A stretch of 35,991 nucleotides of DNA from TC-15 sp034437275 (GTDB lineage Bacteria > Chloroflexota > Anaerolineae > Aggregatilineales > Aggregatilineaceae): contig DAOTUD010000196.1 of the NCBI GenBank assembly GCA_034437275.1, positions 1 through 35,991 of the forward strand. The letters run 5' to 3'. Shown piece by piece: positions 30,383-35,991 of the stretch. Numbering within the stretch: the first letter of the stretch is position 1; every line of letters begins with the position of its first letter. The position numbers and the translations under genes are program-made. The notes beneath the pieces are model-generated. The model searched no databases. It was given only the letters and a program-made list of their open reading frames with translations, and was not told the DNA's origin.

Positions 30383-31651
30383 ATGGGATACACCTTAGCC
30401 GAGAAGATCATCGCGGCACACGCCGACGACACCGATCACGTTTCTGCCGGTGATCTGGTCACGGTAAGGACCGACGTTGTCATGGCCAACGACATCACCG
30501 CGCCCATTGCCATCGAAGCGTTTGACGCGATGGGCGCGGGTGAGGTCTACAATCCGGACCACATCATGTTGGTCCCCAGCCATTTCGTGCCGAACAAGGA
30601 CATCAAGAGCGCCGAACAGGCGCGCACGCTGCACACCTTCACCGCCGATCAGGCGTTGTCCCATCGTTTCCCGGTGGGCCGCGCCGGGATCGAGCATGTG
30701 GTGCTCCCCGAGCGCGGGCTGGTGCTGCCCGGCGATCTCGTCGTTGGCGGCGACAGCCACACCTGCACCTACGGCGCGGTCGGCGCGTTTGCGACCGGCA
30801 TGGGGTCGACCGATATCGCGTTTGCGATGGCGACCGGGACGACGTGGCTCAAAGTGCCGGAAACCATGCGCTTCGTCTACGAAGGCGAGCGCCAGCCCTC
30901 GGTCTATGGCAAGGACATGATCCTGCATACGATTGGCGCGATCGGGGTCGACGGGGCACTCTATCGCGCGATGGAGTTCACCGGCCCGGCCATTGACGAT
31001 CTGCCGATGTCGGACCGGCTGACGATGACCAACATGGTCATCGAGGCGGGCGGCAAGTGCGGCTTTATGCCGTATGACGATGTGGCGCAGGCGTATGTCG
31101 CGCCGCGCGCCACACGCCCCTACACGCCCTATTTCGCCGACGACGACGCGCAGTACATTTCCGAGCACACGTTCGACCTCAGCACGATGGAGCCGCAGGT
31201 CGCGTGCCCCTATTCGCCGGACAATGTGCACCCAATCAGCCAGGTCAAGCCGGAAAAGGTCGACCAGGTCTTCATCGGGAGCTGCACCAACGGGCGGTTT
31301 GAGGACTTGCAGATCGTGGCCGAGATCGTGGAGCAGGCCGGGCGCGAGTTCCATCCCGACGTGCGCGTGATGATCATCCCCGGTTCGCAGGCGGTGTATC
31401 TCGATATGGTGCGTGCGGGCTGGCTGGAGCTGTTCGTGTCTGCCGGGGCCGCCGTGAGCACGAGCACCTGCGGACCGTGCCTGGGCGGGCACATGGGCGT
31501 GTTGGCCGGTGACGAAGTGTGTGTCAGCACCAGCAACCGCAACTTCCGGGGCCGCATGGGGCATCGTGACGCCCGCGTGTACCTGACCAATCCGGCGATC
31601 GCTGCCGCCAGCGCCCTCATGGGCCGGTTGGCACATCCTGACGAGTTGTAG
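30383..31651 (+). CDS. leuC: 3-Isopropylmalate dehydratase large subunit
   Basis: A 422-residue aconitase-family subunit of the two-subunit type (LeuC2/HacA-like, shorter than the 466-residue E. coli LeuC). It binds a [4Fe-4S] cluster through the Cys in IGSCTNGRFEDL and the pair in STSTCGPCLGGHMG. Substrate-side motifs are GDSHTCTYGAVGAFATGMGSTD. With LeuD it interconverts 2- and 3-isopropylmalate; the same complex probably also isomerises citramalate in the CimA route. leuD follows after 14 nt. Confidence 0.96.
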   Translation: MGYTLAEKIIAAHADDTDHVSAGDLVTVRTDVVMANDITAPIAIEAFDAMGAGEVYNPDHIMLVPSHFVPNKDIKSAEQARTLHTFTADQALSHRFPVGRAGIEHVVLPERGLVLPGDLVVGGDSHTCTYGAVGAFATGMGSTDIAFAMATGTTWLKVPETMRFVYEGERQPSVYGKDMILHTIGAIGVDGALYRAMEFTGPAIDDLPMSDRLTMTNMVIEAGGKCGFMPYDDVAQAYVAPRATRPYTPYFADDDAQYISEHTFDLSTMEPQVACPYSPDNVHPISQVKPEKVDQVFIGSCTNGRFEDLQIVAEIVEQAGREFHPDVRVMIIPGSQAVYLDMVRAGWLELFVSAGAAVSTSTCGPCLGGHMGVLAGDEVCVSTSNRNFRGRMGHRDARVYLTNPAIAAASALMGRLAHPDEL

Positions 31652-31665
31652 GCGAGGGGGCTGGT

Positions 31666-32172
31666 ATGCAGTTTCAAGGCAACGTATGGAAGTATGGCGA
31701 CAACATCGACACCGATGTGATCATCCCGGCGCGCTATCTGGTCACGACCGACCCTGTGACGCTGGCCGCACACTGCCTGGAGGACCTCGACGCGACGTTC
31801 GCGGAGCAGGTCCAGCCCGGCGATATCATCGTCGGCGGGCGCAACTTCGGCTGTGGTTCCAGCCGGGAGCACGCCCCGCTGAGCATCAAAGGGGCCGGGG
31901 TGTCGTGCGTGATCGCCGAGTCGTTCGCGCGGATTTTCTTCCGCAACGCGATCAACATCGGCCTGCCGATTCTTGAAAGTCCCGCTGCTGCGCAGGACGC
32001 CCAGCCGGGCGACACGCTCAGCGTCGATCTGGCGGCAGGGACTATCACCAATCAACGCACCGGTCAGTCGTATCAGGCCAATCGCTACCCGCCGTTTGTG
32101 CTGGAAATCATCAACGCGGGCGGGCTGGTGGCGTATGCCCGCGACGTGATCGGCATTAGCATTAGCAGCTAG
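31666..32172 (+). CDS. leuD: 3-Isopropylmalate dehydratase small subunit
   Basis: A 168-residue swivel-domain partner of LeuC. It has NIDTDVIIPARYLVTTDP near residue 20, and GRNFGCGSSREHAP (about residue 60) with the substrate-binding Ser/Arg. The specificity loop reads YLVT where archaeal isopropylmalate isomerases often have YLRT and homoaconitases YLVY, so substrate range cannot be settled from it. The context with leuB and cimA supports isopropylmalate and citramalate. Confidence 0.95.
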   Translation: MQFQGNVWKYGDNIDTDVIIPARYLVTTDPVTLAAHCLEDLDATFAEQVQPGDIIVGGRNFGCGSSREHAPLSIKGAGVSCVIAESFARIFFRNAINIGLPILESPAAAQDAQPGDTLSVDLAAGTITNQRTGQSYQANRYPPFVLEIINAGGLVAYARDVIGISISS

Positions 32173-32304
32173 CAGAGCAGGCGCGGCGGTCTGCTCTGCA
32201 TGGGGCAGACACGCGCCACTGCCAATGCTTTGATCGGCTGGCCTCATCTGCCCTCATACCTATCAACCGCAGACCTGAAGCTTAACAACGAAACGAGGAA
32301 GCAC

Positions 32305-33897
<1,593 letters not shown>

Positions 33898-33911
33898 TGC
33901 AGGGAGACACT

Positions 33912-34991
33912 ATGCAAGCCACAATCGTTACCTTGCCCGGCGATGGGATCGGGCCGGAAGTCGTCACCGAAGCGGTGCGCGTGCTGGAGGCCGTCGCACA
34001 CCGCACCGGGGATGCGTTCACGTTCGAGGAAGCCTTGATCGGTGGGGCGGCCATCGATGCGACGGGGAATCCGCTGCCGGACGACACGCTGGCCGCCTGC
34101 GAATGCGCCGATGCTGTGCTACTGGGCGCGGTGGGCGGCCCGAAGTGGTCCGATCCGGCGGCTGCCGTGCGCCCGGAGCAAGGGTTGCTGCGGCTGCGCC
34201 AGCACTTCGACCTGTTCACGAACCTGCGCCCGGTCAAGGCGTACCCGGCCCTGGCCGAGCATACGCCGCTGCGCGCGGACCTGCTGGCGGGCGTCGATAT
34301 CCTGTTTGTGCGCGAACTGACCAGCGGCATCTACTTCGGCGCGCGGACCGAGCAGGGCGACGGCGATCACGCCAGCGACACGCTGTACTATTCGGTGGAC
34401 CAGGTGCAGCGCGTGGCGCGGGTGGCGTTCGAGGCCGCCCGGAAACGGCGCGGCAAGCTGGCCTCGGTGGATAAGGCGAACGTCCTGGCCGCGATGCGGC
34501 TGTGGCGGCGCACCGTCGGCGAGGTCGCCGCGGTGTATCCCGACGTTGAGGTCGAGCATATCCTGGTGGATGCCTGCGCCATGCATATTTTGCGCAATCC
34601 GGCGCGCTTCGACGTGGTGCTGGCCGGCAATATGTTCGGTGACATCCTCAGCGACGAAGCCTCGGTGCTGGCCGGTTCATTGGGCATGCTGCCCTCCGCC
34701 TCGCTGCGTGATGGCACCTTCGGGCTGTACGAGCCGATTCACGGCTCCGCGCCGGACATCGCGGGGCAGGGTATCGCCAACCCCACCGCCGCGATTTTCA
34801 GTGCTGCGCTGCTGCTGCGGCACAGCCTGGGACTGGACCGCGAAGCGCAGGCGGTCGAGGCAGCGGTCCAGGCGGCGTTGGATGCTGGCGCGCGCACCCG
34901 TGATATCACCGGGGCAGATGGCGCGGCGCTGAGTACGCATGCCTTTACCGACCGCGTGCTGGACCGGCTGGCATCTACGCTGGCAGTCTAG
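33912..34991 (+). CDS. leuB: 3-Isopropylmalate dehydrogenase
   Basis: A 359-residue decarboxylating dehydrogenase with the family features GDGIGPEVV, LRPVKAYPAL, the substrate Arg in RELTSGIYFG, the catalytic Lys in SVDKANVL, and the Asp cluster in DVVLAGNMFGDILSDEAS. The NAD-binding segment is IHGSAPDIAGQGIANPTAAI. The ATG at 33912 follows AGGGAG by 5 nt; the GTG at 33897 overlaps the cimA stop and is less likely. It is the last gene of the operon and would also serve the citramalate pathway. Confidence 0.96.
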   Translation: MQATIVTLPGDGIGPEVVTEAVRVLEAVAHRTGDAFTFEEALIGGAAIDATGNPLPDDTLAACECADAVLLGAVGGPKWSDPAAAVRPEQGLLRLRQHFDLFTNLRPVKAYPALAEHTPLRADLLAGVDILFVRELTSGIYFGARTEQGDGDHASDTLYYSVDQVQRVARVAFEAARKRRGKLASVDKANVLAAMRLWRRTVGEVAAVYPDVEVEHILVDACAMHILRNPARFDVVLAGNMFGDILSDEASVLAGSLGMLPSASLRDGTFGLYEPIHGSAPDIAGQGIANPTAAIFSAALLLRHSLGLDREAQAVEAAVQAALDAGARTRDITGADGAALSTHAFTDRVLDRLASTLAV

Positions 34992-35013
34992 CGTGATGAA
35001 TTGGAAACGAGCG

Positions 35014-35054
35014 ATGCAGCAGCGCGCAAAGGCCCCCTACCGCGCCTGCTGCAT
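35014..35054. other. Long hairpin between convergent genes
   Basis: ATGCAGCAG (35014-35022) pairs with CTGCTGCAT (35046-35054). After one bulged C the stem continues GCGC (35024-35027)/GCGC (35042-35045). It begins 22 nt after the leuB stop, and its right arm is the C-terminal coding end of the convergent gene. With no T-run in either direction it is a candidate 3'-end stabiliser or weak bidirectional terminator. Confidence 0.6.
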
Positions 35055-35777
35055 GGCCCGCCGAAACACGATGCTGACCAGTATCCCGGCTACGATCAGG
35101 GCCAGCCAGTCGATCAGGATGGCAGCAATTTCGAAGCGATATTCGCGGTCAATGCCGTAGATGATCGAAATGACGATCAGCGAGAGCATGACCAGCACGA
35201 AGCTGCCGGCGAAGATCCAGCGCAGTGCCATTTCCACCCGATCCTGTTCCGAAAAAACGGGCGCGACAAACAGGAACGCCACGCTCATCAGCAGATAGCC
35301 GATATCCTCCAGCGCGATGAAAATGCCGTGTGGATTGTACTGGGTGAGCAGCGCAATGCCATCGGTTTCCCCATTGTCCAGGCTGGGCTGTATCACCGAA
35401 ACCTGCATGAAGTAATCGACGATCAAAATCGCTGCTGCCATGATGGCGAAGGCCAGCCCGATCTGGCTGAAGATCTTTTTCTCCGCAGGGGCGTAATGAT
35501 GAATGCTGGTGATGAACACAACGAATACCGCCGTTAACACCATGGCCGGGTACATCCACAGGTAGTCACGCGGAAAGCGTGAGGCGATATCATCCACGTA
35601 TGGGTAATCAATACAGGAATCGGCACAACTCGGCCCCGAGATCGGCGGGGTGAAGATGGCGATGCCGAATGTGATCACGGTCAGCACGGCGGTCAGGATC
35701 GCGACGTAGAATCCGAATCGGTAGACGTGATGAGTTGTCGCGTGTGTAGTATCCGGCATTGTTGATTGATGTTTCAT
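35037..35777 (-). CDS. Six-helix membrane protein of unknown function
   Basis: A 246-residue integral membrane protein with helices at about 20-43, 72-92, 103-126, 151-174, 185-208 and 215-238. An extracellular loop after helix 1 contains SCADSCIDYPYVDD with two Cys. The start ATG at 35777 has AAGGGGGAA just upstream; a TTG further up is not needed. No family is recognised. It is convergent with leuB and has its own upstream region with a TGACGC/GCGTCA hairpin. Confidence 0.75.
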   Translation of the reverse strand: MKHQSTMPDTTHATTHHVYRFGFYVAILTAVLTVITFGIAIFTPPISGPSCADSCIDYPYVDDIASRFPRDYLWMYPAMVLTAVFVVFITSIHHYAPAEKKIFSQIGLAFAIMAAAILIVDYFMQVSVIQPSLDNGETDGIALLTQYNPHGIFIALEDIGYLLMSVAFLFVAPVFSEQDRVEMALRWIFAGSFVLVMLSLIVISIIYGIDREYRFEIAAILIDWLALIVAGILVSIVFRRAMQQAR

Positions 35778-35817
35778 GTGGCTTCCCCCTTCTTTTGCCA
35801 CGTTTGGCTGCAAAATG

Positions 35818-35833
35818 GCGTCACTTTTGACGC
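35818..35833. promoter_or_regulatory. GCGTCA-CTTT-TGACGC inverted repeat upstream of the membrane protein gene
   Basis: Perfect 6-bp arms (35818-35823 and 35828-35833) lie about 40 nt upstream of the ATG, where a regulator or leader hairpin could act. A second IR (TTTTGC/GCAAAA) lies just downstream. Confidence 0.45.
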
Positions 35834-35893
35834 ACTACATTACAATATAGCGTTTTTCGTGCCCTTTAGTTTCCGCTAAGTTTGGGCGAAAAT

Positions 35894-35923
35894 TTGACAA
35901 TGGGCAAGCCTCGCGGCAATGAT
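35894..35923 (+). promoter_or_regulatory. Putative promoter of the gene entering at the right edge
   Basis: A perfect TTGACA (35894-35899) and AATGAT (35918-35923) are 18 nt apart and lie 36 nt before the ATG at 35959. Confidence 0.5.
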
Positions 35924-35971
35924 GAGGTGCCAACTTCACATTGAAAACGAGGTAAAAAATGCCCATTGTCA
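35895..35971. repeat. 12-bp inverted repeat spanning promoter and start codon
   Basis: TGACAATGGGCA (35895-35906) is the exact reverse complement of TGCCCATTGTCA (35960-35971). The left arm overlaps the -35 box and the right arm overlaps the start codon of the partial gene. Spacing between arms is 53 nt. Confidence 0.7.
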
Positions 35972-35991
35972 CGCAAGAAATCATGATAACA
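35959..35991 (+). CDS. Start of an unidentified gene (partial)
   Basis: Only 11 codons are in the window (MPIVTQEIMIT). The start is supported by GAGGT 6 nt upstream and a plausible promoter. The product cannot be identified. Confidence 0.55.
   Translation, partial: MPIVTQEIMIT

Overview
The window looks like a chromosomal segment of a GC-rich bacterium, most likely a member of the Chloroflexota (Anaerolineae-like). Three things suggest this: several lipoproteins with long Thr/Pro linkers after the lipobox, a SecE with a charged N-terminal extension, and the protein flavour in general. That assignment is inference from style, not from a search. There are no insertion sequences, phage genes, CRISPR arrays or rRNA genes. 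One tRNA gene (Trp, anticodon CCA) is present.

Region 1 (1-3198, + strand) is a translation/secretion cluster: the 3' end of tuf, rpmG, tRNA-Trp, secE, nusG, rplK and rplA, closed by a strong intrinsic terminator. rplJ and rplL do not follow. Region 2 (3213-9976) holds a degenerate macrodomain-like protein, then minus-strand pairs: lytic transglycosylase with M50 metalloprotease, lipoprotein with GAF-PAS histidine kinase, and two overlapping deoxynucleoside kinase genes. The upstream kinase is fused to a MazG-type pyrophosphohydrolase. Region 3 (10096-12203, + strand) holds a lipoprotein, a TIM-barrel sugar isomerase/epimerase and a 66-residue secreted peptide set among four near-perfect inverted repeats.

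Region 4 (12204-22001, - strand) is a nucleoside uptake and breakdown operon. In transcription order it encodes a GntR/UTRA regulator, BMP-family binding protein, double ABC ATPase, two permeases, a nicotinamidase-like hydrolase, a PfkB kinase, a nucleoside phosphorylase and an aldehyde dehydrogenase. A consensus promoter and a candidate operator lie in front of the regulator. A DUF3786 gene is divergent from it.

Region 5 (22873-34991, + strand) is a branched-chain amino acid operon: ilvD-ilvB-ilvN-ilvC-leuA-(small ORF)-leuC-leuD-cimA-leuB. It encodes the route to the keto acids of valine and leucine, plus citramalate synthase for threonine-independent isoleucine synthesis. The most striking feature is its leader. 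A sigma70-like promoter is followed by two tandem units. Each has a short ORF with a dense run of Leu/Val/Ile codons, a candidate antiterminator strand, and a GC-rich hairpin ending in a U-tract. This reads as double, in-series transcription attenuation of the operon. Two small ORFs inside the operon (28382-28579 and 30195-30371) are further candidates for unannotated genes.

Region 6 (35014-35991) holds a convergent six-helix membrane protein and the first codons of a rightward gene whose promoter and start codon are joined by a perfect 12-bp inverted repeat.
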